Position numbers and translations under genes: made by a program. Shown here piece by piece: positions 9,058-19,473 of a stretch of 64,000 nt of DNA. The stretch is from contig NC_088911.1 of the NCBI RefSeq assembly GCF_963576675.1, positions 60,969,756 to 61,033,755 of the forward strand, in the 5' to 3' direction. The notes below the pieces were generated by a model. The model was not told the DNA's origin and did not search any database. It was given only the letters and a program-made list of their open reading frames with translations. This DNA comes from Euphorbia lathyris. Its lineage: Eukaryota > Streptophyta > Magnoliopsida > Malpighiales > Euphorbiaceae. Position 1 is the stretch's first letter. Each line of letters opens with the position of its first letter.

Positions 9058-11145
9058 ATGGTAAAGCGTGTTAGGGATAGATCTAGGGAGAGGGGGGCTG
9101 TGGCCGGCGAGGGGGGGTCGGATCTGGAGGGGATTTGCGGCAAGGAAGGGGGCGGTGGCCTGGTGGTTTGGGGCGAGAAGGGTGAGGCAAGTTTTGTTGG
9201 CGGCGAGCGTGCACCTGGTGTAGATCGGGGCGGGGCGCTTGGCGGGGTGGAGGCAGGGGAATCCAGGGGCGTCGGTAGGGATCTCGTGGGCATGGATGGT
9301 GCGTCGGCAGGGTTCTCGCGGGCGCCGCCCGTGCGGCTGGGGACGGATCTTTGCGATCCACAGGCGGCAGATTCGACAAGGTTGTCGCGGCTGGGTGCGG
9401 ATCAATGGGAGATACGGGCGGCTGGGTTTTCTGATGCCGGGGGTAAGGCTCCCCCAATCTCGAGGGGAGAAGTGGGGCCGGGGGTGCCTGGCGCAGGGCT
9501 ATGCGCCGATAGTGCCGGGCACTGCCCAGGCGCTGCCGGCTCCTCGGTCGGGCAGTGGGCTGGGGCTGTCGGCGCAGTGCCTTGCGTGGGATCCTCTTCT
9601 CCGGGCTGTGAGGGGCAGGCAGGGGCTACGACGGGGAGGCAGGCTGCCTCGGGTCTGGATGTTTCTAATAATTCGGGAAGGGTGGGTGTTGTAGGAGTAG
9701 CTCATGGGAAGACGGTCTCCCCCAGACCTAGGGTTCAGATGAGCGAGATTGGTAAAAACTCTTGGAAGGACACGGTCATGGGGGTGGCTGAGGAAGAGCC
9801 GGTTTTAGAGGAAGTTTTAATGGTGGGAGATTCTGATGATATGTTCTCGGATTCTGATGAGGAAGATAATGGCCAGGAGGATCCTCTCTGTCCGGTCATT
9901 AGACTTTCCGCTGCAGAGAAGCGTGAGCTTAGAGAGAAGTGGAAGGTGTCTTTGATTGTTACTGTCCTGGGTAAGCGAATTAGTTTTAACTATTTTGCCC
10001 AAAGAATACAAGCGCAGTGGGCAAGGAAAGGTAAAGTCAGTATTACTGACCTGGAAAATGACTACTATGTCATTAAATTTACTAGGGTTGAGGATTATAA
10101 TTCGGTTATCAAGGGAGGCCCATATATCATTTCCAATCATGTTTTGGCCTTAAGGCCTTGGGTTCCTAATTTTAATCCTCACGACTGTTCGGTTAACAGG
10201 ATCTTGACTTGGGTAAGATTCCCGGGCCTTCCCATTGAGTACTACAGTGAAAACTTTCTGAGTAAAATAGGAGGTTTGGTTGGTAAGGTCCACCATGTGG
10301 ACAAGACTACAATTGGGGCCATTAGGGGTAAGTTTGCTAGGGTATGTATAGATGTTGATCTGGCTAAACCTTTACTTTCTAAGTTCTGTGTTCAGGATAA
10401 AGTGTTCTTTATTGAGTATGAAGGTTTACATAACATCTGTTATGATTGTGGCATGTATGGTCATTCTCAGGAGGGTTGCCCTAAAAGGGAGAGGGTTGTT
10501 ATAGAGAGGGTTGAGAGTAGTGTGCGGATTACTGGAGGGAACCAGGGGTATGAAGGGAACTTTGGTCCCTGGATGGTGGCAAAGAGGCCCGCTAGACGTA
10601 GGAATCAACCTGCAGTGGTTCACAATCGTCCTCCTGATATCAACACAAATTCTAAGTCCCTTTCTCCTAAAGCTACTGTTATTCCAAATGTCAAGGAGAA
10701 GCCTGTCCTCAAAGCTAGAAAGGAGGCTGGGGTTTCTTCAGTAGCCTTGCCTGGGTCCAGATTTGGGGCCCTGATGATTGAGGAAGTTCAAGAGTCAGAC
10801 CAAGATGAGAATCATATGGATGAGAGTATTCCAGGATTAGAGTCTGTAGATCCAGTCGAGAAGGTGGTTGAATCTGTGAACCCACTTTTTGTCTCTAAGG
10901 ATGAAGCCCAGGGGGGGACCCTGACCCTTGCAGCTAGAAGGATGAAGAATTCAAATGAGGTTAGTATTCCTGTTCCTGGTATTGATCCTGGGATTGGGAA
11001 ATCTATGGGAGTTAACAAAACTAATATGAAAAAGCTTAAAGGAAAACAAAAAAGTGGCCTTAACACTTTGGCGTTTCCAGATAAGAGGGGGCCCGGGGGT
11101 ACCTCAGTAAGGCTCTCAGGAGCCCCTAGTAAATACCTAGCTTAG
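9058..11145 (+). CDS. LINE ORF1 (gag-like RNA-binding protein)
   Basis: Open frame of 695 residues. The N-terminal 230 residues are Gly/Arg-rich and encoded by GC-rich DNA unlike its surroundings, followed by an acidic stretch (SDDMFSDSDEEDNGQED). Residues about 285-450 form the DUF4283 domain common to ORF1 of plant LINEs (SLIVTVLGKRISFNYF ... ILTWVRFPGLPIEYY). A CCHC zinc knuckle follows at 461-474 (CYDCGMYGHSQEGC, spacing C-X2-C-X4-H-X4-C). The C-terminus is basic (GKQKSGLN). ORF1 proteins bind the element RNA and form the ribonucleoprotein used for retrotransposition. The start is the first ATG after the repeated leader. Confidence 0.9.
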   Translation: MVKRVRDRSRERGAVAGEGGSDLEGICGKEGGGGLVVWGEKGEASFVGGERAPGVDRGGALGGVEAGESRGVGRDLVGMDGASAGFSRAPPVRLGTDLCDPQAADSTRLSRLGADQWEIRAAGFSDAGGKAPPISRGEVGPGVPGAGLCADSAGHCPGAAGSSVGQWAGAVGAVPCVGSSSPGCEGQAGATTGRQAASGLDVSNNSGRVGVVGVAHGKTVSPRPRVQMSEIGKNSWKDTVMGVAEEEPVLEEVLMVGDSDDMFSDSDEEDNGQEDPLCPVIRLSAAEKRELREKWKVSLIVTVLGKRISFNYFAQRIQAQWARKGKVSITDLENDYYVIKFTRVEDYNSVIKGGPYIISNHVLALRPWVPNFNPHDCSVNRILTWVRFPGLPIEYYSENFLSKIGGLVGKVHHVDKTTIGAIRGKFARVCIDVDLAKPLLSKFCVQDKVFFIEYEGLHNICYDCGMYGHSQEGCPKRERVVIERVESSVRITGGNQGYEGNFGPWMVAKRPARRRNQPAVVHNRPPDINTNSKSLSPKATVIPNVKEKPVLKARKEAGVSSVALPGSRFGALMIEEVQESDQDENHMDESIPGLESVDPVEKVVESVNPLFVSKDEAQGGTLTLAARRMKNSNEVSIPVPGIDPGIGKSMGVNKTNMKKLKGKQKSGLNTLAFPDKRGPGGTSVRLSGAPSKYLA

Positions 11146-11176
11146 GGTAGGGGTGTGGTCAGTTGTCCTCCTTTCT

Positions 11177-14100
11177 ATGGATTTGTTATTTTGGAATGTT
11201 AGGGGTGCGGCTAGCAAGGCTACCCGTATCCATATTAATGATCTTATTAAGCAGTTTAATCCATCTTGTTTTGCTCTTTTGGAAACTAAGATTAGTGGTG
11301 AGAAAGCAGATGAGGTGGTTAAGAAGTTTAAGAACTGGCACTGTGTTAGATCGGAGGCAACTGGCCGGGCTGGGGGGATTTGGCTTTTTTGGAGGCCAGA
11401 TCGGATTCATTTTGATATTCTTAGCATGGATAAGCAGTTCATTCATTGTAAAGTGAGTATTTCCGGCAATACTTCCTTTTTTATTACCCTTGTGTATGCT
11501 GACCCTATCTTGTCTAATCGAAAACGGCTCTGGGAGGTTCTCTATTCTATGAGTGTCAGCATTTCGGAGCCCTGGTTTGTGGCGGGTGACTTCAATGATA
11601 TCGCCTTTATGAGTGATCAGAGAGGGGGATCCAATCATTATGTTAATCGCTGTCTGCATCACAAGAATAGTATGGATTTATGTGGGCTTTCCGATCTGGG
11701 GGCTTCTGGTCATAAATTCACTTGGAAGCGTAATAATACTTTTGTTCGATTGGACAAAGTCTACGCTAATGTTTTAGCTCTAACTTCCTTCCCCGAGTGC
11801 TCTGTGTTGAACCTCCCGTTCCGTCATTCGGATCATTGTCCTATTTTGTTTAGACTTTTGAGAGGTAAGCACCCTAGGGGTAAGAGACCGTTCCGGTATC
11901 AGTTGGCTTGGGAGTCCCATCCTAAGTTTAAAGAGTTCATTCATGAGAGTTGGAGACCTCATTCGTATGTACTGCAAGCTGCTGAAGGGTTCAGGAATAA
12001 GGTGCAGGGGTGGAATAGGAATGTGTTTGGGCATATTATCAGAAGGAAGAACAAGTTATTAAAGAGGATGGAGGGCATTCAACGCAGGTTGGAGGGGAGG
12101 TTTGATCATAGCCTTGAGGGCCTCCTCAGAACCCTTCAGAAGGAGCTGGAGGCTGTGCTTAGGCAGGAGGAGTTCCTTTGGTTCCAGAAGTCTCGGAAGT
12201 CCTGGATTAGAGATGGGGATCGTAATACCAAATACTTCCATCTCTCTACCCTGATCAGAAGGCAGAGGAATAGAATTGAGGCCATTAAGGATTCTAATGG
12301 TGATTGGGTTTATGAAGATGAGGTTATTCGGAACTTAGCCCTGGATTTCTACAGAGAGCTGTTCAAAGAGGAACCTGTTCTTTTGGAGAGGGCTCACTCT
12401 ATTGCTACATTTCCTTTAATCAGTGAGGATTGTAGTCAGGAGGCCTTTCAACCTATTTCCCGAAAAGAGATTGACCAAGCTATCTTCAGCATTGGGGCTT
12501 CTAAAGCTCCTGGGATTGATGGTCTTCCGGCGGGCTTTTACCATAAGCATTGGGATGTAGTGAAGGAAGGCATCTATAATTTTGTCTTGGGGGTGTTCAG
12601 TGGTTCGAAGGATATTGAGCTGGTTAATAGAACCCTCCTGGTTCTGATTCCTAAGATTGATAAGCCTTCTTCCTTTTTGCATATGAGACCTATCAGTCTT
12701 TGTAATGTTCTTTACAAAACTGTTACAAAGATTGTGGCTAATAGAATCCGTGGCATTCTTCCTGCGATCATTTGTCAGAATCAGGGTAGCTTTGTGCCTG
12801 GTAGACAAATGATGGATAATGTGGTGATCGCCCAAGAGATGGTCCACACGATGAAGATTAGGAAGGGGAGGAAAGGCATTGTGGCTCTGAAGCTGGATTT
12901 AGAGAAGGCCTATGATCGAATTAATTGGGATTTCTTGATGGAGAGCCTTGAGAGAGCTAGAATCCCGGACAGTTGGAGAAGTTTAATTAAGGTATGTATT
13001 TCTTCTCCTGTGTTTCAAGTTATGGTCAATGGGGATATGTCGGAGGAATTTTCCCCGGGCAGAGGAATCCGTCAGGGGGATCCTATGAGCCCTTTCCTTT
13101 TTGTTATTGCTATGGAGAGGCTCTCTCACCTGATTCAGGATGCGATTGATAATGGGAGTTTCCACCCTGTGGCGATCAACAGCTTCTGTCCCCAGGTGAC
13201 TCACTTATTCTTTGCAGATGATGTCCTTATCTTTCTTGAGGGTAATGAGGAGCAGTTGAGAGTCATTATGGATATTCTGGATTGTTTTTGTTCGGCCTCT
13301 GGGCAGAAGCTTAATATCCAGAAATCTAGGATGATGTGCTCTAAGAATATGAATCAGAGAGTCTGTAAGAGATTAAGTGATCTCTCAGGTATTCCTCTTA
13401 CTGATTCTCTTGGGAAGTATCTGGGCGTTCCCCTCCATAGTGAGCGTGTGTCTAAAGGCTCCTTCAAAGAGACTTTGGATAAAGCTAATTCGAAGTGTGC
13501 CATTTGGAAAGCCAAGACTCTGTCTCTCGCTGGCCGCCTCACGTTAATTCAATCTGTTAATTGTGCTGCTCCCAATCACATCATGCAGGCTTGTAAGCTT
13601 CCGGATCCTGTGCTTAATGATCTTGACAAGATTAACCGTAGGTTCCTGTGGGGGGAAGCTGCGGAGGGCAGGAAGATCCATCTTGTGCCTTGGAGTGAGG
13701 TTTGCCAGCCTAAAGATTCTGGGGGTCTGGGTATTAGGAAAGCAAAGGACAATAATAAAGTTTTATTAATGAAACTCCTTTGGCGTATGTGGCAAAACCC
13801 TTCCTCTCTTTGGGTTCGCCTCCTTTGTGGTAAGTATCGGAAAGACAAAATCTTCGGGGGCCCGAAAGAGAGAGTTGCTAATTGTTCCTTCCTCTGGAAA
13901 GGACTTAGTGCTGTGTTTGATGAGTTCTGCTTGGGAGTTGGCCTGGAGGTGGGGAATGGTAAGTCCATTAGTTTCTGGTTTGATAACTGGATTGGGGATA
14001 AACCGTTAATTGAGGTGTGTTCTTCCCCCCCGCCTAGTGATATACGCAACTGGAGGATTGCCGATATGGTTGACTCGGAAGGGGACTGGATCTGGTCAAA

Positions 14101-15277
14101 GTTTGATACTTTCTTTAGCCTTGAGACTCTCCTTAGAATGCGGGGAGTGAAGGTGAGTAATCAAGAGGAAGACTTGGATAGGCACTGTTGGGCGCTGACT
14201 AACAATGGAGTTTATTCTTGCAAATCGGCCTTTGAAGCTTTCTCTCTCTTTAGATCTGATCCTCCCTCGGATGTGTGGAAGTCGATTTGGACCCTTAAAG
14301 TTCCTTTCCGTATTAGGAGTTTCCTGTGGCTGGGCGTTAAGGACAGGCTTCTTACTAATTCGGATAGGCACAGAAGGCACTTGGCTGATTCTGGAGCTTG
14401 CAGTAGATGCAGAGGCCATGTTGAGACTTTGTGCCATGCTCTTAGAGATTGCTCTAATAGTAAAGAGGTTTGGAGGAAAATTCTCCCACACCATATTTTC
14501 TCTTCCTTCATGGCACATTCTGAGGTCGACTGGTTCTCTGATGGTGTTAGAGGAAAGTTGCTTCCATACATGGAGCATGGTGACATTTTCTTTGCTATTA
14601 TCTGTCACCAAGTTTGGAAATGGAGAAACGAGGAGATTTTTGGAGATAAAACTGTTTTTATGACAAACTTAGCTGATTTCTTCTCGAAAAAACTTTTCTC
14701 TATTATCGATAGTTTCAAAGGAGAGTCCCTTGCCAGAGCCTCTCAGTGTTGTGATGTCCATCTCGTGGGATGGAGCAGGCCAAGAGAGGGGGTTGTGAAG
14801 CTGAATACTGATGGTTCCTGCCTCAGTAACGGTAAGATTGCGGCTGGAGGTGTGCTTAGAGATGTAGGGGGCGTCTGGCTTTCTGGGTTCTCCCAGAATT
14901 TAGGGTTGGGTTCTTCCTTTTCTGCGGAGCTCTGGGCTATTCTTACTGGAATCAATCTTGCTAAAAGGCTGGGTGTTAAGAGGCTCTCTGTGGAGTCTGA
15001 TAATTTGGAAGCAATCAAAATGATTTCTGAGAATCATTCTATGGGTCTTAACAGTCGCAACCTCATCAAAGCTATTATAAGGCTTTGCTCCTCCTTTGAG
15101 TTCGTAGAGTTCAGACACATTTTTAGAGAGCAGAATCGTGTTGCTGATCGCTTGGCGGCGGCGGGCCATGAAGGGACGTTAGGCGTTACTACCCTTCCTG
15201 TTTCCCCTAGTTTCATCTCTCATCTTCTCTTAGAAGATAGGATTGGGGTTAGCTTCCCTAGGCTAATTCCTGGGTAG
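11177..15277 (+). CDS. LINE ORF2 (endonuclease, reverse transcriptase, RNase H)
   Basis: 1366 residues from the first ATG (MDLLFWNVRG), 31 bases after the ORF1 stop; an in-frame GTG at 11153 is not needed. Residues 1-230 are an APE-type endonuclease with NVRG, ETK, GDFND (137-141) and SDHCP (D219, H220). The reverse transcriptase follows (LIPKI, RPISLCNVLYK, SFVPGRQ, DLEKAYDRI, GIRQGDPMSP), with the catalytic FADD at 679-682. Next is a zf-RVT domain (VWKSIWTLKVPFRIRSFLW ... CSRCRGHVETLCHAL). The C-terminus is a plant-type RNase H with its acidic residues in NTDGS (D1212), SAELWA, VESDN and VADRLA. These activities carry out target-primed reverse transcription. No defect was found. Confidence 0.94.
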   Translation: MDLLFWNVRGAASKATRIHINDLIKQFNPSCFALLETKISGEKADEVVKKFKNWHCVRSEATGRAGGIWLFWRPDRIHFDILSMDKQFIHCKVSISGNTSFFITLVYADPILSNRKRLWEVLYSMSVSISEPWFVAGDFNDIAFMSDQRGGSNHYVNRCLHHKNSMDLCGLSDLGASGHKFTWKRNNTFVRLDKVYANVLALTSFPECSVLNLPFRHSDHCPILFRLLRGKHPRGKRPFRYQLAWESHPKFKEFIHESWRPHSYVLQAAEGFRNKVQGWNRNVFGHIIRRKNKLLKRMEGIQRRLEGRFDHSLEGLLRTLQKELEAVLRQEEFLWFQKSRKSWIRDGDRNTKYFHLSTLIRRQRNRIEAIKDSNGDWVYEDEVIRNLALDFYRELFKEEPVLLERAHSIATFPLISEDCSQEAFQPISRKEIDQAIFSIGASKAPGIDGLPAGFYHKHWDVVKEGIYNFVLGVFSGSKDIELVNRTLLVLIPKIDKPSSFLHMRPISLCNVLYKTVTKIVANRIRGILPAIICQNQGSFVPGRQMMDNVVIAQEMVHTMKIRKGRKGIVALKLDLEKAYDRINWDFLMESLERARIPDSWRSLIKVCISSPVFQVMVNGDMSEEFSPGRGIRQGDPMSPFLFVIAMERLSHLIQDAIDNGSFHPVAINSFCPQVTHLFFADDVLIFLEGNEEQLRVIMDILDCFCSASGQKLNIQKSRMMCSKNMNQRVCKRLSDLSGIPLTDSLGKYLGVPLHSERVSKGSFKETLDKANSKCAIWKAKTLSLAGRLTLIQSVNCAAPNHIMQACKLPDPVLNDLDKINRRFLWGEAAEGRKIHLVPWSEVCQPKDSGGLGIRKAKDNNKVLLMKLLWRMWQNPSSLWVRLLCGKYRKDKIFGGPKERVANCSFLWKGLSAVFDEFCLGVGLEVGNGKSISFWFDNWIGDKPLIEVCSSPPPSDIRNWRIADMVDSEGDWIWSKFDTFFSLETLLRMRGVKVSNQEEDLDRHCWALTNNGVYSCKSAFEAFSLFRSDPPSDVWKSIWTLKVPFRIRSFLWLGVKDRLLTNSDRHRRHLADSGACSRCRGHVETLCHALRDCSNSKEVWRKILPHHIFSSFMAHSEVDWFSDGVRGKLLPYMEHGDIFFAIICHQVWKWRNEEIFGDKTVFMTNLADFFSKKLFSIIDSFKGESLARASQCCDVHLVGWSRPREGVVKLNTDGSCLSNGKIAAGGVLRDVGGVWLSGFSQNLGLGSSFSAELWAILTGINLAKRLGVKRLSVESDNLEAIKMISENHSMGLNSRNLIKAIIRLCSSFEFVEFRHIFREQNRVADRLAAAGHEGTLGVTTLPVSPSFISHLLLEDRIGVSFPRLIPG

Positions 15278-15338
15278 TTTGTTGTTTTTCGTTTTTCTTT
15301 TCCTTTTCTACCAAAAAAAAAAAAAATACACAATTAAT

Positions 15339-15742
15339 CAACAGTTAAATCCCTAAAATTCCATTTCATTGTGCTCATCTTCTTCTTCGACTCTTCTTTT
15401 CCTCTTCTTCAACTGTGCTCATCTTCTTCACATCGGAACTCCATTTCACTTCAGCAGCTCTTCTTCACAACGGCTTGTCTGCTCTATCGGCTCTTCGTCT
15501 TCAGCATTTCTTTTCTTCTTCACGGATTCCATTGTTCTGGTTTTTTTGTGTTCTGTAATCGAACTCAAGTTCGATTTTCATTCGGTCACCTGTTATTGAA
15601 AGCGGAATCTGTTCATTCGGTCATTGGGCTTAGTGAAATCGAAATCTTCTTTTGTTATCGTATCGAAATCGAAATCTGTTAAACCAGTCACTAGTTCGTT
15701 CAATTCTAACACCGGCCCGTTCATCTTGGATATCCGACACCG
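15339..15742. other. MULE arm between the LINE and the GRF gene
   Basis: CT-rich sequence (CATCTTCTTCTTCGACTC and similar) with no recognisable frame. It probably acts as promoter and leader of the GRF gene. The LINE target duplication lies at its left edge. Confidence 0.5.
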
Positions 15743-16064
15743 ATGGAAAGAGACCATGTGTGTTTTTGTGGTGAAGTTGCATACATGAGAGTGTGTCGGA
15801 AATCTCCAAATCATGGTAGACGTTTTTTTGGATGTCCTAATTTATGGCAGTGAACTGTTTTGTGGTTATTTCAGGTGGTATGATCAAACCTTTAATTTCC
15901 AGACTAAGAACATGAGACGTTTCAAAAGGTTCAAAGAAAAAGAAGAGAGTAATTTAGGAAACAACTCAGTGAAGATGGATGAGAGTGGAGAGTGTACACA
16001 ATGGCTTAAATTGATAGGGATTTTGTTGTTGAGATTTGTTTTAGGATTGTTGTTTAGTTCTTGA
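15743..16064 (+). pseudogene. MULE-borne GRF zinc-finger membrane protein, frameshifted
   Basis: From the ATG at 15743 the frame reads MERDHVCFCGEVAYMRVC ... GRRFFGCPN. The matching second half, SELFCGYFRWYDQTF, lies in another frame starting near 15843. Together they give the GRF zinc finger (C-x-C, GRRF.GC, CG.F.W.D). The protein ends with a hydrophobic segment of about 20 residues (LKLIGILLLRFVLGLLFSS), a probable membrane anchor. Small GRF-type proteins with this layout are a recurrent second gene in plant MULEs; their role is unknown to me. The break is a single-base shift around 15835-15845. A 25-base GT..AG stretch here is too short to be an intron. The gene converges with mudrA. Confidence 0.75.
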
Positions 16065-16583
16065 AATGGTTAGATAATGAAATGATTTTGATTATGTAAT
16101 GAATTGGTGGAATGAAGTTGTAATGCATTGTTGTTGATTATGTAATGGCAATTGTTGGAATGAATTTGTAACAATTGATTATGATGTTATGGTGTAAAGG
16201 CAATTGTTGTTAGTGATTATGTACTGATACAAAACAAACCATATATATGCATTTAGCCATATGAAAAGATCCAAAAACCAGACCAGAAAATTTCCTACAA
16301 GCCAATTCAAAAAACACCAAGCACTAAGCCATAAATGGTCTAAAAACAGACTAGAAATATGCATTAAACCATCTGAAATTGTGTCAATACATAATTGTCC
16401 AGAAGTAAGGCATATTCCTACTATCCAAAAAGCACAAAGCTATAAATTGTCCAAAAACCAGTCACAAAATATGCACCAAGCCAGAAATATGCCATAATGT
16501 CCAAAAAGAGGCATATTCCTAAAAACAAGCATTCCAAAAAACAAGCATTTCAATTAAGATAGTACAAAACACAGACATAAAAC
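16065..16583. other. Convergent spacer of the MULE genes
   Basis: AT-rich sequence with loose repeats (GTAATGAATTGGTGGAATGAA, AACCAGACCAGAAAA). It holds the 3' ends of the GRF gene and of mudrA. No gene is seen. Confidence 0.5.
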
Positions 16584-17185
16584 TTAAGGCATCCATCGAA
16601 CAACATTAGGTTGAGAAGCTGATTTAGCATTTGCTTGTTGAGAAGCATTTGCTTGTGGTTGAGTAGAAGTTGCAGTTGGTTGAGAAGTTGTTGCTTGTGG
16701 TTGAGTAGCAGTTGCAGCTGGTTGAGAAGCAGTTGTGTGTGGTTTGAGCCCTCTATTCCTTCTGTATACATGTTTTTCCCTGAAATGCATTGTTTCTTTC
16801 CATTTCAGTTTTGGTGCTTCAAAACCAAGGTCCCCTGTCACTTCAACAGAGTTTTTCAACTTCTTTGCACCCGTAGAGATGACAGTTTGTTGACCTCTCA
16901 AGTGCTACATGAATATGGAAATGGAATCCCAAGTCATTCAAACAACCAAAACTGAAAACAACTTAAAACAGAACATATTAAAGCAATTACCTGAGCACAT
17001 GTCCAGCCACTTCTTTCTGAAATGAAGACACCAACTCCTGAAACTTTTTGTTTTTTGGGAGACTGCTTTTTGTTAGAGTGTTTTACTGTCTTCTCTGCTA
17101 TGTTCTTGGGATTCTTTGGTAGCCTCTGTTTCCTGCGTGGTTGTGGTCTCTACAAAGCAATATCTAAATTAGTAACCATGGATAG

Positions 17186-19473
17186 TGTAACATCCCCAAA
17201 ACCCTAACACATGAGTCTTCCCACATTCATATATGTTTTCATGATTGAATACATACATTTTAGATTCATCTCATTGTCAGTAGAAGTTTTGTATGCATAA
17301 TGCAATTATCGTGCGATTAGTAGGCGATTAGTGTGTCGTTAAGATGTAACGATTGGTTAATTGAGTTAGGACTTAAATAAATGAATGAATAAATTTATAT
17401 GTCCTAAATTGATTAACTTACACTTTAGGAGGGCTGAATTTGAGGTTTGTGAGCAAACATGAGGTGTCACCCCAATATTAAGACACAATACACCTCTTCA
17501 TTTTACAAAGGATGTGCACAACTCAATCCTTATGATATTCAGCCACAATTTCGACCAAAGCTTCAGAAAACCTTCCTTTTTCATGTCCTAACACCCTCCA
17601 AATAAAAATCTTCCAATTTCTTCCATTTTCAAGCCAAACAAGTCAAGTTAGGAAGCATACTAGGTGATAGACACAAGTTGAAGGTTAGTATGTTGTTTTA
17701 GCTTGTTTTCTATGAGTTGGAGATTCTGAAATACCTAGGTATGATTATAGGATTTGTTGTGGATGAGTTGTGATTGATTTTGTTGAGTTTTTGTGTTGTT
17801 TAAAGTGGTTATAGGCTGTCCAAATGAAAGATATGTATCAAGTTCCCTAAACAGAAATCAAGGGTACTGCTTTCAGTCATTTTGGAGCATGTTTTTCATA
17901 TTGATATTGTTCGAATTTGAAGATACATAAAGAATCAACTATGTTCCTATATGTGTTATGAAACCCTCTGTAAAATATGGGACTTTAATTCCATATATAG
18001 AGGAAGAAAACCTAGATGGATCATGACTGCCTCGAAATGGAATGTCATGTGAGGCAGCCATGTTGATGTAGCATTTTGAGGACCTTAGAATCATAATTTA
18101 GGAAAGTTTATTTATACAAAAGTGTTCCTAACTACTTGAAGTATATGTCTGTAAAAGTATTTGACAATCCATTGTGTTTAGTGTGAGCTAGGTTGAGTGA
18201 ATTATGGTAGATGCAAATCTGGATAGTCTGTTTCTTGGCTGGAAATAGGACATAATCATTTTGCATGCCATATATTGTGTAAAAGTGATATTAATGTGAA
18301 TTTTGGATATGTTATACCCATATATGTCTAGTTTCAGTAGGTTCAAGAAACAGGACATTTGGATTCATATAGAGAAAGTTATGGTAGAATATGTGCAAGT
18401 AGGTCATGTGATGATCTAAGACAAAAGGATTAGATTGCATGAACTTTGTGGAGTTAGTGTCTTATAAATCATAGAGCATTCATTAGTGTATATTGTATTA
18501 AGTTTATGTTAAGGCTAATGGTATAAATGTTATGTGACATTAGGAGGACAAGGTGCAATTGAACGCACACCCGATCGTGTTGAATAGATCGAACCAAGTG
18601 CGACGGTAAGCATATTGCTTATATATGTGTATGAATGTATTGTTCCTTTTGACTTGTTGAGTGTGAGATGTGGTTGAATCTGATGTGAATAATGTTTGAG
18701 TGTTTGTGATACGTTATTATTGATAAGAAAGTGATATGATTGAGTATGTTGCAGTGTTATGAGTAAATACGGCATGTTGAGCCTTATGCACATACTGGAA
18801 CTGAATAATGGTTGGATTATAAATGAATATGAGCTTGCTTAGATGGATATGTGAAATGGTCCAAGTTGAGAGTGCTATCCGAATACTGTGAGCCGGAAGC
18901 ACATGTGTTGAGATATATGAGTACGTGAGTTGAGTGTAACTCCTCCGTAGCACAGATGATTGTATTCCGAATTTAGTGAGCCAGAATACAGATTGGGCCC
19001 AATGACCATTTTATATATATTGTTTAAGTACAGCAAGGCCTTTCTAAAATAAGTATTATTATAATAAGTGAAACAAATGAATAAATTCCAACTTGGTACT
19101 AATGATATATTTTGCTTTGTGCTCTTTACATTACTTTTGTATATACATATATGCGTAATATGTTTATTGAGTAGGCAGCTCACCCCTTGCCAACAGATTT
19201 TACAGGTTAGGTGGAGTTCTTCTTGCTTAAGGTCGCACCAGCAGTGTCAGTCCATTCTCATCTAGGAATTTTGGAGTCTTGTGATGTACTTTTGTTTTGT
19301 AAATCCTCTATGCAGGATAATGACTTAAACGTGTATTGTAAATTGTAAATGCTTTCTCTTGTGTATAATATGTAAAGTTTATATGAGATTGAAGTTTATA
19401 TGATTGAGAATTGAAAGCATGTCTATAACTGATATTGTGTGAGATATCATGTGATCCAAGTGAGGGGGTTACA
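17186..19473. mobile_element. Solo LTR (Gypsy, Tekay-like) in a mudrA intron
   Basis: The 2288-bp block starts TGTAACATCCCCAAAACCC and ends GAGGGGGTTACA. GATAG occurs on both sides (17181-17185 and 19474-19478), a 5-bp integrase duplication. There is no primer-binding site, polypurine tract or gene next to it, so it is a solo LTR left by recombination between two LTRs. Motifs such as GTGAGCCGGAAGCAC and CAGCTCACCCC recall Tekay-type LTRs. It lies in the intron between the 19510-19566 and 16991-17149 exons. Confidence 0.82.

Larger units (their letters stand above)
8597..15324 (+). mobile_element. Full-length LINE retrotransposon
   Basis: A non-LTR retrotransposon of about 6.7 kb with two open ORFs and a 3' A-tail (15313-15326). 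It is flanked by AATACACAATTAAT at 8583-8596 and again at 15325-15338, a 14-bp target-site duplication typical of LINE insertion. It starts with a CT/AGATCT-rich repeated leader, then ORF1 and ORF2 separated by 31 bases. The duplication is perfect and both reading frames are intact, so the insertion is recent and the copy could be autonomous. It sits in the left arm of the MULE. A 5'-truncated relative lies at 58702-60830. Confidence 0.93.

Noticed and set aside
9021..9705. Several long minus-strand and alternative-frame ORFs over the LINE ORF1 start
   Set aside because: They are shadows of GC-rich ORF1 coding sequence; ORF1 alone has family domains.
13576..14611. Minus-strand ORFs of 124-171 codons
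   Set aside because: Antisense to LINE ORF2, with no family motif.
15835..15870. A GT...AG 25-base 'intron' in the GRF gene
   Set aside because: Far below the minimum plant intron length; a one-base frameshift explains the break and keeps the GRF motif.
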